From: Streptomyces sp. SS1-1
Lineage (GTDB): Bacteria; Actinomycetota; Actinomycetes; Streptomycetales; Streptomycetaceae
Assembly: GCF_008973465.1 (NCBI RefSeq)
Contig: NZ_WBXN01000004.1
Coordinates: 1,116,001-1,180,000, forward strand
DNA length: 64,000 bases
Direction of reading: 5' to 3'
Shown: positions 1 to 8,874 of the stretch, piece after piece
How the letters are laid out: each line of letters starts with the position of its first letter
How positions within the stretch are numbered: position 1 is the first letter of the stretch
The notes under the pieces: model-generated
Seen by the model: the letters and a program-made list of their open reading frames with translations, nothing else
What the model was told of the DNA's origin: nothing
Databases searched by the model: none
Program-made: the position numbers and the translations under genes

Positions 1-359
1 GCGCCTTTGTGCCGGCGGGCGAGTTTCCCCGCGGAGAAATACAGGGCGCCGCTCGTCGGATAGGCCGAGGCGACCTCCGCCATCGATGCCCCCACGAAGA
101 GCACCATGACGGACACGCCGATCCAGCCGAAGACGAGAATCGCGGGACCGCCCGCGGAGAGGCCGAATCCAAAACCGGAGAAGATTCCGGCGACCACATT
201 GATGACGGTGAAGGAGATGGCGAAATTGTCGAACGCCTGAAAACGACGTGTGAGTTTCCTCGGATAACCCATCGCGTGCAGGGTCGCGTCGTCGTCCAGC
301 GCGATCGGATCCGCTGCCGCGCGCGCCCGGGCACGCGCGGCCGGTATCCGTGAGGACAC
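1..359 (-). CDS. Amino-acid permease (APC superfamily), N-terminal part only
   Basis: About 119 N-terminal codons are visible and the gene runs off the left edge. It starts with GTG at 359, with a GAGGAAGG ribosome binding site 8-9 bases upstream. After an Ala/Arg-rich tail there is a soluble segment with LHAMGYPRKLTRRF, then the first hydrophobic helix (FAISFTVINVVAGIFSGFGF) and a second one ending in the conserved SMAEVASAYPTSGALYF loop typical of GABA/amino-acid permeases. It should be a 12-helix inner-membrane amino-acid/proton symporter. The substrate cannot be read from this part. Confidence 0.85.
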   Translation of the reverse strand, partial: MSSRIPAARARARAAADPIALDDDATLHAMGYPRKLTRRFQAFDNFAISFTVINVVAGIFSGFGFGLSAGGPAILVFGWIGVSVMVLFVGASMAEVASAYPTSGALYFSAGKLARRHKG

Positions 360-397
360 GGTTGTGACCTTCCTCTTGGTGGGGGGTGGAGGTGCCG

Positions 398-1351
398 TCA
401 GGCGCCGGGGACGGGCAGACCGCAGGCGCGGCGCGCCCGGGACAGCTCGTCGGCCGGGTCGCCGAAGACGGCCCAGGGCATGCGCGAGGCGTACGGCCCC
501 ATGGCCGTGAACGCCGTCCGCGCCTCCTCCGCGCGCCGGGCCATGACCAGGGCGTGCGCGAGGTACGCGAGGTCCAGGACCGGGGTGAAGGCGTAGTCGG
601 CCACCGTGGGCAGCCAGTCGCGGTGCAGGGCGACCGCCGTGGCGCGCCACTGGGGCTGCTCCCAGACGCGGTCGGCGAGCAGCCGGCTGGGGTCGTAGCA
701 GGCGACGAGGGCGACCAGGGGCAGCAGTCCCAGGGCCGAGCCGGCCGGGGCCCGCTGGCCGAGGAATGCGGCCACGTCCCAGGCGGCGGTCAGCGAGCCG
801 CCGTGGCGGGGGAGGAAGCAGGCGAGGAAGCGGTGGTGGGCCTCGCGGTGCCAGGGGTCCAGCGACAGCACGTGCGCGAACAGGCGCCAGGGCCCGGGCG
901 GCGCGGTGAGCAGGCCCCTCGGGGCCGTGTCGCGCAGCCGGTGCAGACGGGCCATCGCCAGCTTGGCCACCCAGGGCGTGGGGTCGGCGGGGTCGGCCCG
1001 CGCGGCCCGGTCGCAGGCGGCCAGCGCGATCCGCTCCAGCGCCTCGGCGCGCGGGTCGTGGGCGTCGGCCGCGCGCAGGGCCCGCACCACGGCGACCCGC
1101 GCCCACAGCAGCTTCGCCTCCGGGCCGGGCTCCTCGGCCAGCCAGCGCTCCACGAGGTCGGAGTCGGCGGCCTCCGAGGCGAGCACCAGTGAGCGGTGGG
1201 CCCGCAGCGCGAAGTCGCCGCGGGTTTCCGCCAATGCCTCGCGGGCGCCCAGATATCGACCGGCGCGCACCTCGACGCAAACCCGCGCGAGCACCCGGTC
1301 GTCGGCCGCCGGATGCCACACGTACTGCCCCTCGAATAACCCAGCGGTCAT
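398..1351 (-). CDS. Unknown soluble alpha-helical (TPR-like) protein
   Basis: A 317-residue protein not assigned to a named function. It has no signal peptide or membrane segment. It is rich in Ala, Leu, Arg and Trp and consists of successive helix pairs (for example ADPADPTPWVAKLAMARLH) resembling a TPR-type solenoid. The ATG at 1351 has only a weak purine-rich stretch upstream. It lies 38 bp upstream of the permease on the same strand but has no clear link to it. Codon use is normal for the window. A long plus-strand frame over the same bases is a high-GC shadow. Confidence 0.7.
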   Translation of the reverse strand: MTAGLFEGQYVWHPAADDRVLARVCVEVRAGRYLGAREALAETRGDFALRAHRSLVLASEAADSDLVERWLAEEPGPEAKLLWARVAVVRALRAADAHDPRAEALERIALAACDRAARADPADPTPWVAKLAMARLHRLRDTAPRGLLTAPPGPWRLFAHVLSLDPWHREAHHRFLACFLPRHGGSLTAAWDVAAFLGQRAPAGSALGLLPLVALVACYDPSRLLADRVWEQPQWRATAVALHRDWLPTVADYAFTPVLDLAYLAHALVMARRAEEARTAFTAMGPYASRMPWAVFGDPADELSRARRACGLPVPGA

Positions 1352-1546
1352 CTGTCCCGGCCCATCCCCCGTTGTGACACCTCACCGTTGCGCACCTGGC
1401 ACCCTACTCAGCACCGCCCGTCTCCGGAACATGGATTTCACCCGTGGTGGCCGGAGTTTTTCGACGGCAATGGAGAAAACATGGAGTAGTTCAAAGCGAC
1501 ACGTTTTCCCATCACGGTCCGGATACGGTTCCGGCCGCGCACTAGA

Positions 1547-2233
1547 ATGTGCGGACGCGACGCGCCCCCAGCACTCCCTCCGACTTCGACTTCGGGACGA
1601 ACGATTCACGAGCTCGCCTCCCGGCTCCGCCGGCTGCCCCCCTCCTGCGGTCCGGTCCGCCTGATCGCCGTCGACGGGCACGCCGGCTCCGGAAAGTCCA
1701 CGTTCGCCGCGGAGTTGGCGCGCGCCCTCGGGGACGCCCCGGTCCTGCACCTCGACGACATCGCCAGCCACGACGAGCTGTTCGACTGGACCGCGCGCCT
1801 GACCGCCCAGGTGATCGAGCCGTTCACCCGCGGGGGGACCGCCCGCTACACGCCCTACGACTGGCGCGCGCGGCGCTTCGGTCCCCCGGTCGCCCTGCCG
1901 CCCGCGCCGGTGGTCGTCGTCGAGGGGGTGGGCGCGGGCCGGCGCGCCCTGCGGCCGTATCTCGCCCGGCTGCTGTGGATGGAACTGCCGGCCGAGGAGT
2001 CCTGGGCCCGCGGCCGGGCCCGCGACGGGGAGGAGCAGCGGGAGTTCTGGGACGGCTGGGTCCCGGCGGAACGCGCGCACTTCGCCGCGGACCCGTCCCG
2101 GCCCTTCGCGGACCTCCTGGTCCGGCGGAAAAAGCAGGGGACGACGGGATATGAGGTGACTCCCGGGCCTGCTGCGACACCTGGAACGGACCACTCCGTC
2201 ACGCACCGTGACGACCCATCTGCAATGTGCTGA
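1547..2233 (+). CDS. Uridine-kinase-like P-loop NTPase
   Basis: A 228-residue protein of the P-loop kinase fold. Around residues 41-54 there is LIAVDGHAGSGKSTFA, a classic Walker A, followed by LHLDDIASHDELFDW, an acceptor-binding Asp-rich loop, and VVVVEGVGAGRRAL. This matches small uridine kinase/phosphoribulokinase-like proteins of actinomycetes, which probably phosphorylate a nucleoside or sugar; the substrate is inferred. The start is uncertain: the ATG at 1547 overlaps a TAGAAT sequence and lacks a Shine-Dalgarno motif, and no other in-frame ATG or GTG occurs before the Walker motif. The last 25-30 residues are low-complexity and may be dispensable. Confidence 0.75.
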   Translation: MCGRDAPPALPPTSTSGRTIHELASRLRRLPPSCGPVRLIAVDGHAGSGKSTFAAELARALGDAPVLHLDDIASHDELFDWTARLTAQVIEPFTRGGTARYTPYDWRARRFGPPVALPPAPVVVVEGVGAGRRALRPYLARLLWMELPAEESWARGRARDGEEQREFWDGWVPAERAHFAADPSRPFADLLVRRKKQGTTGYEVTPGPAATPGTDHSVTHRDDPSAMC

Positions 2234-2282
2234 ACTTGTGAAGAGGGCTCCTCGGCGACTTCCCGGAGTGCCCCAACTCCGC

Positions 2283-2390
2283 TTGACCCAAGGGCCGTAC
2301 AGGTCTTACGTTCTGAATGTGCGGTCATGAGCAACCGCTCTCCAGACGCGAAGCCCCCGATTGTTCCCCCGTGATCGGGGGCTTCGTTCT
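2283..2390 (+). ncRNA. Candidate small RNA: promoter followed closely by a terminator
   Basis: Between the kinase gene and the AAA+ gene there is a sigma-70-type promoter, TTGACC (2283-2288), 18 bases, TACGTT (2307-2312), which fits the Streptomyces HrdB pattern TTGAC-N17/18-TAnnnT. Transcription would start near 2319. A strong 13-bp hairpin at 2349-2386 lies only about 30-70 bases further on. No good ORF fits between them. The unit could encode a transcript of about 70 nt, or be an attenuated leader of the AAA+ gene. No expression evidence is available. Confidence 0.35.
2349..2386 (+). terminator. Rho-independent-type hairpin
   Basis: There is a perfect 13-bp inverted repeat, CGAAGCCCCCGAT at 2349-2361 paired with ATCGGGGGCTTCG at 2374-2386, around a 12-base loop and followed by TTCT. 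It ends the putative small RNA and/or the kinase transcript. Confidence 0.75.
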
Positions 2391-2662
2391 GCCCTGACGC
2401 CGTTTCGCGGGCGCCGAGAGGGGCGATCCGATCACCGACGGTCACCGCCGCGCACTCCCCCGATGTGCTCCCACCTCCCCCGACGGCCTGTGCGGCACCC
2501 TGGGGCGCGCCACGCCCTCGCAGGTACGATGCCCCTGGTGCGACCTACGGACGGCTGCTCTGCGCACCGTGGCAACTCCGGTCCGCGGTACGGCGGTTCG
2601 ATACCGGCGGCCGGGGGCGAGCGGTCGGCCAACCGACGGGGGCACGGTTTGTGGGGGACGTG

Positions 2663-4522
2663 ATGGACTTCGGCACGCGGGGCCCCGAGGCCCCGGCCGA
2701 CCTCGCCTGGCTGCGAGGTGTGGACGCGTACACGATGGGGGCGTATCCGCAGGCGGAGGAGGAGTTCCGCACTGCGGTGCGGATCGATCCCGGGATGGCC
2801 GACGGCTGGCTCGGCCTGCACGCGCTGCGGGTCGACACGACGACCGCGCTGCTGCGGATGTTCCGGCACCGGGACCGCTTCGGGGAGCAGCGCGCCCGGC
2901 ATCGCCGTACGCTCAACTCCTGGTACTGGCTGGGCTGGTGGGTGCAGCCGGTGCTGGAGAGCCCGCGCGATCTGCTGCTGGCCCACGCCTCCCACTGGCT
3001 GGACGGACGGCACGTCCCCGAGTTGGACCGCGCGCTCGCCGGACTGCCGCCCGTGGACACCGACCACCAGGTCCGCTTCCTGCACGCCTGCCGGGCCTAT
3101 CTGGTCAAGGACTGGGAGCAGCTCGTCCGGCACACCGACCCCCTCCTCGACGATCCGATGCTCGGCATCGAGGCCGGCCTGTTCGGCGGCATGGCGCGGG
3201 TGCGGCTGGAGATGTACGGGCAGGCCGAGCCGCTGCTGTCGGCCGCGCTGATGCGGTGCCGCAGCGAGCAGCCGCAGCGCAAGGAGCTGCGGTACTGGCT
3301 GGCCCGCGCGCACGAGGGCACCGGCCGGTCGGCGGCGGCGCTCCCCCTGTACCGGGCGGTGCACCGGGTCGACCCGGCCTTCATGGACACCTCCGCAAGG
3401 CTCGCCGCCATCGCCGAGGGCGACGGGTACGACGACAACGCCGACCTGGCCGCGATCACGCTCGCCGGGTTCGGGCAGGACGTCGACGGCACCGACGGGC
3501 TCGACCCGCTGTTCGGCGTCGAGGGACGCGATCTGAGGCTGCCGGACCCCGAGCCGCCGGCCGGTCCGCTGCCGTCGGTGGCGGACCCCGCGGTGCGGGA
3601 GAAGGCGGCCGTGTCGTCGCAGCCCCTGCCCGCCGGGCCGACCGATCCCGCGTTGCTCGAGGAGGCGCTCACCGAACTCGAGCGCATGGTGGGGCTGGAG
3701 CCCGTCAAGCGGCAGGTCAAGGCGCTGTCCGCGCAGCTGAACATGGCACGGCTGCGGGCCGGCCAGGGTCTGCCGGTGCAGCCGCCCAAGCGGCACTTCG
3801 TCTTCTCCGGTCCCTCCGGCACCGGCAAGACCACGGTCGCCCGCATCCTGGGCCGGGTCTTCTACGCGCTCGGGCTGCTCGGCGGCGACCACCTCGTGGA
3901 GGCCCAGCGGGCCGACCTGGTCGGCGAGTACCTGGGGCAGACCGCGGTGAAGGCCAACGAGCTCATCGACTCCGCGCTCGGCGGGGTGCTGTTCGTGGAC
4001 GAGGCGTACGCGCTGTCCAACACGGGCTACGGCAAGGGCGACGCCTACGGCGACGAGGCCCTGCAGGTCCTGCTGAAGCGGGCCGAGGACAACCGGGACC
4101 ACCTGGTCGTGATCCTCGCCGGCTATCCCGAGGGCATGGACCGGCTGCTGGCCGCCAACCCCGGGCTGTCCTCCCGGTTCACCACCCGCGTCGACTTCCC
4201 CTCGTACCGCCCGCTGGAGCTGACCGCGATCGGCGAGGTGCTCGCCGCCGAGAACGGCGACCTGTGGGACGAGGAGGCGCTGGACGAGCTGCGGTCCATC
4301 GCCGGGCACGTGGTCGACCAGGGGTGGATCGACGAACTCGGCAACGGGCGGTTCCTGCGCACGCTGTACGAGAAGAGCTGCGCCTACCGGGATCTGCGGC
4401 TGTCGGCCTACCCGGGCGCACTGACCCGGGAGGAGCTGGCGACGCTGCGGCTGCCCGATCTGATGCAGGCGTACGGCGAGGTGCTGTCGGGGCGGGGGCC
4501 GCAGGACCCGTCGGCGCGCTGA
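2663..4522 (+). CDS. AAA+ ATPase of the CbxX/CfqX (EccA/SpoVK) family
   Basis: A 619-residue protein. The first 330 residues or so are TPR-like helices (GVDAYTMGAYPQAEEEFRTAVRIDP is the first repeat). The C-terminal AAA+ module has Walker A GPSGTGKTT near residue 383, Walker B GVLFVDEAYAL near 440-448 and the SSRF arginine-finger segment. This arrangement is shared with EccA of type VII secretion systems and with CbxX. No other ESX component lies nearby, so a general chaperone/remodelling role is only inferred. The ATG at 2663 is chosen because GGGGGAC sits 6 bases upstream; the frame is open further upstream but that part lacks family features. Confidence 0.88.
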   Translation: MDFGTRGPEAPADLAWLRGVDAYTMGAYPQAEEEFRTAVRIDPGMADGWLGLHALRVDTTTALLRMFRHRDRFGEQRARHRRTLNSWYWLGWWVQPVLESPRDLLLAHASHWLDGRHVPELDRALAGLPPVDTDHQVRFLHACRAYLVKDWEQLVRHTDPLLDDPMLGIEAGLFGGMARVRLEMYGQAEPLLSAALMRCRSEQPQRKELRYWLARAHEGTGRSAAALPLYRAVHRVDPAFMDTSARLAAIAEGDGYDDNADLAAITLAGFGQDVDGTDGLDPLFGVEGRDLRLPDPEPPAGPLPSVADPAVREKAAVSSQPLPAGPTDPALLEEALTELERMVGLEPVKRQVKALSAQLNMARLRAGQGLPVQPPKRHFVFSGPSGTGKTTVARILGRVFYALGLLGGDHLVEAQRADLVGEYLGQTAVKANELIDSALGGVLFVDEAYALSNTGYGKGDAYGDEALQVLLKRAEDNRDHLVVILAGYPEGMDRLLAANPGLSSRFTTRVDFPSYRPLELTAIGEVLAAENGDLWDEEALDELRSIAGHVVDQGWIDELGNGRFLRTLYEKSCAYRDLRLSAYPGALTREELATLRLPDLMQAYGEVLSGRGPQDPSAR

Positions 4523-4546
4523 CGGGTCCCGCGGCGTACGGCCGGC

Positions 4547-5635
4547 TCAGCCGGCCAGGGCTCCCTCCGGTTCGCCCGTGCCGATCCGGGGGCCGGTCAC
4601 CCGTACCTCCGGGAGCTCCCGGTGGGCCGGGTCGCGGACCTCGCCCACCAGCAGCTCCAGCACGTCCTCCAGGGCGACCAGGCCGAGGACCCGGCCCGAC
4701 GCGTCGGCCACCTGAGCCAGATGGGTGGCGGCCCGGCGCATCACCGTCAGGGCGTCGTCCAGAGGCAGTTCGGAGCGCAGGGTCGTCATCGGGCGCCACA
4801 GGTGCTGCGGCACCGCCCGTTCGGACTCCTCCGCGTCCAGGACGTCCTTCACATGCAGATAGCCCATGAAGGCGCCGTTCTCGGCCGCGACCGGGAACCG
4901 GGAGTAGCCGGTGCGGGCGGTGAGCGCGACGATCTGGCCGGGGGTGACCGAGGGGCTGACGGTGACCAGCGACTCGCGCCGCAGCAGGACGTCCGTCACC
5001 GGGCGCGACCCCAGCTCCAGGGCGTCCTCCAGGCGCTCCTGCTCCTCGGGGTCGAGGAGCCCGGCCTGGCCGGAGTCCTCCACGAGCCGGTTGAGCTGCT
5101 CGCTGGTGAACACCGCCTCGACCTCGTCCTTCGGCTCCACGCGGAACAGCCGCAGGATCGCCTGCGCGACCGCGCCGAGGGCGACGGTGATCGGCCGGCA
5201 GAAGCGGGCGAAGTACACCAGGCCCGGGCTCAGCCACAGCGCGACCTTCTCCGGTGCCGCCATGGCCAGGTTCTTCGGCACCATCTCACCGATGACCAGG
5301 TGGAAGAAGACGACCGCGGCGAGCGCGATGACGTACGTCAGCGGATGGATCATGCCGTCCGGCAGACGCACCCACTCGAACACCGGCTCGAGGAGATGCG
5401 CCACCGTCGGCTCGGCGACCGCCCCGAGCGTCAGGGAGCAGACGGTGATGCCGAACTGGGCGGCGGCCATCATCCGCGGCAGATGCTCCAGGCCGTACAG
5501 CACCTGGCGGGCGCGGGCCGTGCCGAGCGGTTCGACCTGGCTGCGGCGGACCGAGACCAGGGCGAACTCGGCGCCGACGAAGAAGCCGTTGGCGAGCACG
5601 AGCAGGGCGGCGAAGAGGAGTTGGAGGACGCTCAT
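4547..5635 (-). CDS. CNNM/CorC-type membrane protein (DUF21 plus CBS pair)
   Basis: A 362-residue protein. The N-terminal DUF21 domain begins LLFAALLVLANGFFVGAEFALVSVRRS and has about four hydrophobic segments up to residue 160, including GEMVPKNLA. A tandem CBS pair follows at about 200-330 (VTDVLLRRESLVTV, GYLHVKDVL, LGLVALEDVLELLVGEVRD). Unlike its neighbour it lacks the C-terminal CorC_HlyC domain. Family members are linked to Mg2+/Co2+ transport or resistance. Its ATG overlaps the stop codon of the upstream paralogue by 4 bp, so the two are co-translated and may form a heteromer. It is often labelled hemolysin, which is historical. Confidence 0.9.
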   Translation of the reverse strand: MSVLQLLFAALLVLANGFFVGAEFALVSVRRSQVEPLGTARARQVLYGLEHLPRMMAAAQFGITVCSLTLGAVAEPTVAHLLEPVFEWVRLPDGMIHPLTYVIALAAVVFFHLVIGEMVPKNLAMAAPEKVALWLSPGLVYFARFCRPITVALGAVAQAILRLFRVEPKDEVEAVFTSEQLNRLVEDSGQAGLLDPEEQERLEDALELGSRPVTDVLLRRESLVTVSPSVTPGQIVALTARTGYSRFPVAAENGAFMGYLHVKDVLDAEESERAVPQHLWRPMTTLRSELPLDDALTVMRRAATHLAQVADASGRVLGLVALEDVLELLVGEVRDPAHRELPEVRVTGPRIGTGEPEGALAG

Positions 5636-6957
5636 CGGGCGACCTCCACCACGGCGCCGGTGCGCACCAGCCGGACCCGTTCGGCCCGGTAGTGCCCGAC
5701 CCGGCGCACGGACAGCCGCCAGCCGGGCAGCTCCGCCTTGTCGCCGACGGCCGGGATGCGTCCGAGCAGGTCGGCGACCAGGCCGGCGACGGTCTCGTAC
5801 GGGCCCTCGGGCACGTCGAGCCCTATCCGCTGGAGGATGTCGACCCGGCAGCTGCCGTCGGCGTCCCAGGCGGGCCGGCCGTCCTCGGGCGGGGCCGCGG
5901 CGAGTTCGGGCAGGTCCTGCCCGTCGTGCTCGTCGCGGACCTCGCCGACGAGTTCCTCGACGATGTCCTCCAGCGTCACCACGCCGGCCGTGCCGCCGTA
6001 CTCGTCGACGACGACGGCGATGGGCTGCTCGCTGCGCAGCCGGGCGAGGAGCGGCTGGACCGGCAGGGTCTCGGGGACCAGCAGGGCCGGCTGGGCGATC
6101 CGGCCGACAGGAGTGCGCAGCCGGTCGCTCGAACGGACCGCGAGCGCGTCCTTGAGATGGACCATGCCGACGATCTCGTCGATCCGCTCCCGGTAGACCG
6201 GGAAGCGGGACAGGCCGGTGGCGCGGGTGAGGTTCACCACGTCCTCGGCCGTGGCCGACGACTGGAGCGCGCTGACCTTCACCCGGGGGGTCATCACGTG
6301 CTGCGCGGTCAGCTCGCCGAGGGACAGGGTGCGGACGAACAGGTCCGCGGTGTCCTGCTCCAGGGCGCCGGCCTGGGCGGAGTGGCGGGCCAGGGAGACC
6401 AGCTCGCCGGGGGTGCGGGCGGACGCCAGCTCTTCGGCGGGCTCGATGCCCATGGCCCGGACGAGCCGGTTGGCGACGGAGTTCAGCGCGGCGATCACCG
6501 GGCGGAACAGCCGGGCGAAGACGTGCTGGGGTCCGGCGACGAAGCGCGCGACCTGCAGGGGCCGCGACACCGCCCAGTTCTTCGGCACGAGTTCGCCGAT
6601 CACCATCTGCACGGCCGAGGCCAGCAGCATGCCGACGACCACGGCGACGCCCGACACGGCTCCCTCGGGGACGCCGATCGCGCCGAACGGGCCGCCCAGG
6701 AGCTGGGCCAGGGCGGGTTCGGCGAGCATGCCGACGACCAGGGAGGTGATGGTGATGCCGAGCTGGGTGCCGGAGAGCTGGAAGGACAGTTCCCGGAGGG
6801 AGGCGACGACCCGGTGGGCCCGTCGGTCGCCCTCGGCGGCGGCCTTCTCGGCCTCCGTGGCCTCGACGGTGACCAGGCCGAACTCGGCGGCCACGAAGAA
6901 GCCGTTGGCGAGGATGAGGAGGAACGCGGCTGCCAGGAGCAGCAGGGGGGTACTCAT
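5632..6957 (-). CDS. CNNM/CorC-type membrane protein with CBS and CorC_HlyC domains
   Basis: A 441-residue paralogue of the next gene. It starts with a hydrophobic helix ending in ANGFFVAAEFGLVTVE, followed by the DUF21 core with VIGELVPKNWAVS. A CBS pair lies at about 200-330 (TAQHVMTPRVKVS, GMVHLKDALAV, VVDEYGGTAGVVTLEDIVEELVGEVRDEHD) and a CorC_HlyC domain at about 350-435. It is an integral membrane protein of the magnesium/cobalt efflux family; the transported ion is inferred from the family. It is first in a two-gene unit with an ATGA overlap. Confidence 0.9.
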   Translation of the reverse strand: MSTPLLLLAAAFLLILANGFFVAAEFGLVTVEATEAEKAAAEGDRRAHRVVASLRELSFQLSGTQLGITITSLVVGMLAEPALAQLLGGPFGAIGVPEGAVSGVAVVVGMLLASAVQMVIGELVPKNWAVSRPLQVARFVAGPQHVFARLFRPVIAALNSVANRLVRAMGIEPAEELASARTPGELVSLARHSAQAGALEQDTADLFVRTLSLGELTAQHVMTPRVKVSALQSSATAEDVVNLTRATGLSRFPVYRERIDEIVGMVHLKDALAVRSSDRLRTPVGRIAQPALLVPETLPVQPLLARLRSEQPIAVVVDEYGGTAGVVTLEDIVEELVGEVRDEHDGQDLPELAAAPPEDGRPAWDADGSCRVDILQRIGLDVPEGPYETVAGLVADLLGRIPAVGDKAELPGWRLSVRRVGHYRAERVRLVRTGAVVEVAR

Positions 6958-7081
6958 GATGCCGCCGCCCCGGTATGTCGGGGGCGGGCGGCGCAGGTAC
7001 TACAGGACGATCCGTCCATCGCTGGAGGGAATCACTCCTCGGGTAGCAGGGGCCTTCGAAGGACCGGTCGGACCCACGAGA

Positions 7082-7110
7082 GGCGGAGGCGTCGTGAAAA
7101 CGCCTCCGCC
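7082..7110 (-). terminator. Terminator hairpin ending the rib-his operon
   Basis: An 11-bp inverted repeat, GGCGGAGGCGT at 7082-7092 with ACGCCTCCGCC at 7100-7110 and a 7-base loop, lies about 70 bp beyond the last gene of the leftward ribE-to-PH-protein operon. Confidence 0.7.
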
Positions 7111-7179
7111 ACCAGATTAATCAAGACCGGGGCACTTGCGGCAGGGCGAGCGCCCCCGAACGAGCCCCGGCGGGGTCGG

Positions 7180-7656
7180 TCAGCCGTTACGGCCCTCATG
7201 GTCCTGGACGGCGCGGGCCTCGGCGAGGGCGCGCAGGGCGCGGGCGTCGGCGATGGCCTTCTCCTTGGCGATACCGGGCTGGATGCCCAGCGCGGGCAGG
7301 CTGGTGCCGTCGCTGAGGTCGAGGAACACCCAGGGGTCGCCGGGCCGCAGGTTCACCCGGACGATCTCCGCCCAGGCCAGCCGGCGGCGGGATGCGATGT
7401 TCACCACGGTGACGCCGGACTCGTCGGCGACCACGCGGACGCGTGCCAGCTGGGCGAGCACGCCGAACATGAGGGCGCCGGTGAGGATGAAGCTGAGCCG
7501 CTCCCCCGGGCCGAGCTTGTCCAGCAGCAGCGCGACCGCCGTGATGACGACGAAGATCGCGACGCCCGCGCTGAGCAGGATGGCGCGGGTGCGCCCCGGC
7601 CGGAAGGTGACGGGGAGGGTGGGCGGCTCGGACATGACGGGGCTCTCGGAGGACAT
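7180..7656 (-). CDS. Membrane protein with PH-like domain
   Basis: A 158-residue protein with two adjacent hydrophobic helices (AILLSAGVAIFVVITAVALLL and LSFILTGALMFGVLAQLA). These are followed by a short bacterial PH-like domain (RVRVVADESGVTVVNIASRRRLAWAEIVRVNLRPGDPWVF) and a helical tail. It is the last gene of the flavin-histidine operon, 11 bp after hisG. Its molecular role is unknown. The start could be ATG 7656 or, more likely by its GAGAG motif, the in-frame ATG at 7635. Confidence 0.8.
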   Translation of the reverse strand: MSSESPVMSEPPTLPVTFRPGRTRAILLSAGVAIFVVITAVALLLDKLGPGERLSFILTGALMFGVLAQLARVRVVADESGVTVVNIASRRRLAWAEIVRVNLRPGDPWVFLDLSDGTSLPALGIQPGIAKEKAIADARALRALAEARAVQDHEGRNG

Positions 7657-7667
7657 CTCGGTGGGCG

Positions 7668-8519
7668 TCAGAGGCGGCAGGCGTGGATGGCGGTGGTCAG
7701 GATGGCGCGGGCGCCGATGTCGTACAGGTCGTCCATGATCCGCTGGGCCTCGCGGGCGGGGACCATGGCGCGGACGGCGACCCAGCCCTCGTTGTGCAGC
7801 GGCGAGACGGTCGGCGACTCCAGGCCGGGCGTGAGGGCGACGGCCTTCTCCAGCTGCTCGACGCGGCAGTCGTAGTCCATCATCACGTACGTCCGGGCGA
7901 CGAGGACGCCCTGGAGGCGGCGCAGGAACTGCTGCACCTTGGGGTCCTCGGCGTCGGCGCCGGTACGGCGGATGACGGCGGCCTCGGACTTCATGATCGG
8001 GTCGCCGACGACCTCCAGGCCGGCGTTGCGCAGCGAGGTGCCCGTCTCGACGACGTCGGCGATGACCTGGGCGACACCGAGCTGGATGGCGGTCTCGACG
8101 GCGCCGTCGAGGTGCACGACGGAGGCGTCGACGCCGTGGTCGGCGAGGTACTTGGCGACGATGCCCTCGTAGGAGGTGGCGATCGTCTTGCCCTTGAGGT
8201 CCGCGAGGTCGCCGCCGACGGTGCCCGGCTTGGTGGCGAAGCGGAACGTGGAGCGGGCGAAGCCGAGGGGCAGGATCTCCTCGGCGTCGGCGCCGGAGTC
8301 GATCAGCAGGTCGCGGCCGGTGATGCCGATGTCGAGCTGGCCGGAGGCGACGTAGATCGCGATGTCCCGGGGGCGGAGGTAGAAGAACTCGACCTCGTTG
8401 ACCGGGTCGACGATCCGCAGTTCCTTGGACTCCCGCCGCTGCTGGTAGCCGGCCTCATGCAGCATGTCCGCCGCAGGGCCGGAGAGTGAACCCTTGTTGG
8501 GGACGGCGATGCGCAGCAT
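7668..8519 (-). CDS. hisG: ATP phosphoribosyltransferase
   Basis: A 283-residue enzyme for the first step of histidine synthesis, joining ATP and PRPP. It begins MLRIAVPNKGSLSGPAADML. The phosphate-binding region DVVETGTSLRNAGLEVV is present, and the extra C-terminal domain (SPTVSPLHNEGWVAVRAMV onward) marks the long, histidine-feedback-inhibited form. It is the second his gene in the operon, 48 bp after hisE. That hisE lies next to hisG inside a flavin operon is the notable context. Confidence 0.97.
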   Translation of the reverse strand: MLRIAVPNKGSLSGPAADMLHEAGYQQRRESKELRIVDPVNEVEFFYLRPRDIAIYVASGQLDIGITGRDLLIDSGADAEEILPLGFARSTFRFATKPGTVGGDLADLKGKTIATSYEGIVAKYLADHGVDASVVHLDGAVETAIQLGVAQVIADVVETGTSLRNAGLEVVGDPIMKSEAAVIRRTGADAEDPKVQQFLRRLQGVLVARTYVMMDYDCRVEQLEKAVALTPGLESPTVSPLHNEGWVAVRAMVPAREAQRIMDDLYDIGARAILTTAIHACRL

Positions 8520-8567
8520 GAGGTCGGCTTCCTTCGTTCGCTTGGCGGTGGGGTGGAGTGGTGGTGC

Positions 8568-8840
8568 TCAGAGGTGGGCGTAGACGTCGTCCAGGGAGAT
8601 CCCGCGGGCCACCATCATCACCTGGACGTGGTAGAGCAGCTGCGAGATCTCCTCGGCGGCGGCTTCCTTGCCCTCGTACTCGGCGGCCATCCAGACCTCG
8701 GCGGCCTCCTCGACGACCTTCTTGCCGATGGCGTGGACGCCCTTCTCGACGAGTTCGGCGGTGCGGGAGGTGGCGGGATCGCCCTGGGCGGCCTTGTGCT
8801 GGAGCTCGGTGAAGAGCTCCTCGAACGTCTTCTTGGACAT
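8568..8840 (-). CDS. hisE: Phosphoribosyl-ATP pyrophosphohydrolase
   Basis: A 90-residue all-helical MazG-like enzyme that hydrolyses PR-ATP to PR-AMP, the second histidine step. The conserved core runs [19 protein letters not shown] and [18 protein letters not shown], with the Mg-binding Glu and Asp/Glu residues. ATG 8840 gives the usual family length; the frame extends eight codons upstream without similarity. It lies 34 bp after ribH on the same strand. Confidence 0.96.
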   Translation of the reverse strand: MSKKTFEELFTELQHKAAQGDPATSRTAELVEKGVHAIGKKVVEEAAEVWMAAEYEGKEAAAEEISQLLYHVQVMMVARGISLDDVYAHL

Positions 8841-8874
8841 GGTGACGCTCAGCCTATGCCACATGTGCCGTTCG

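Noticed and set aside
1543..1548. TAGAAT as a promoter -10 element for the uridine-kinase-like gene
   Set aside because: It overlaps the start codon and has no -35 partner at 16-18 bp.
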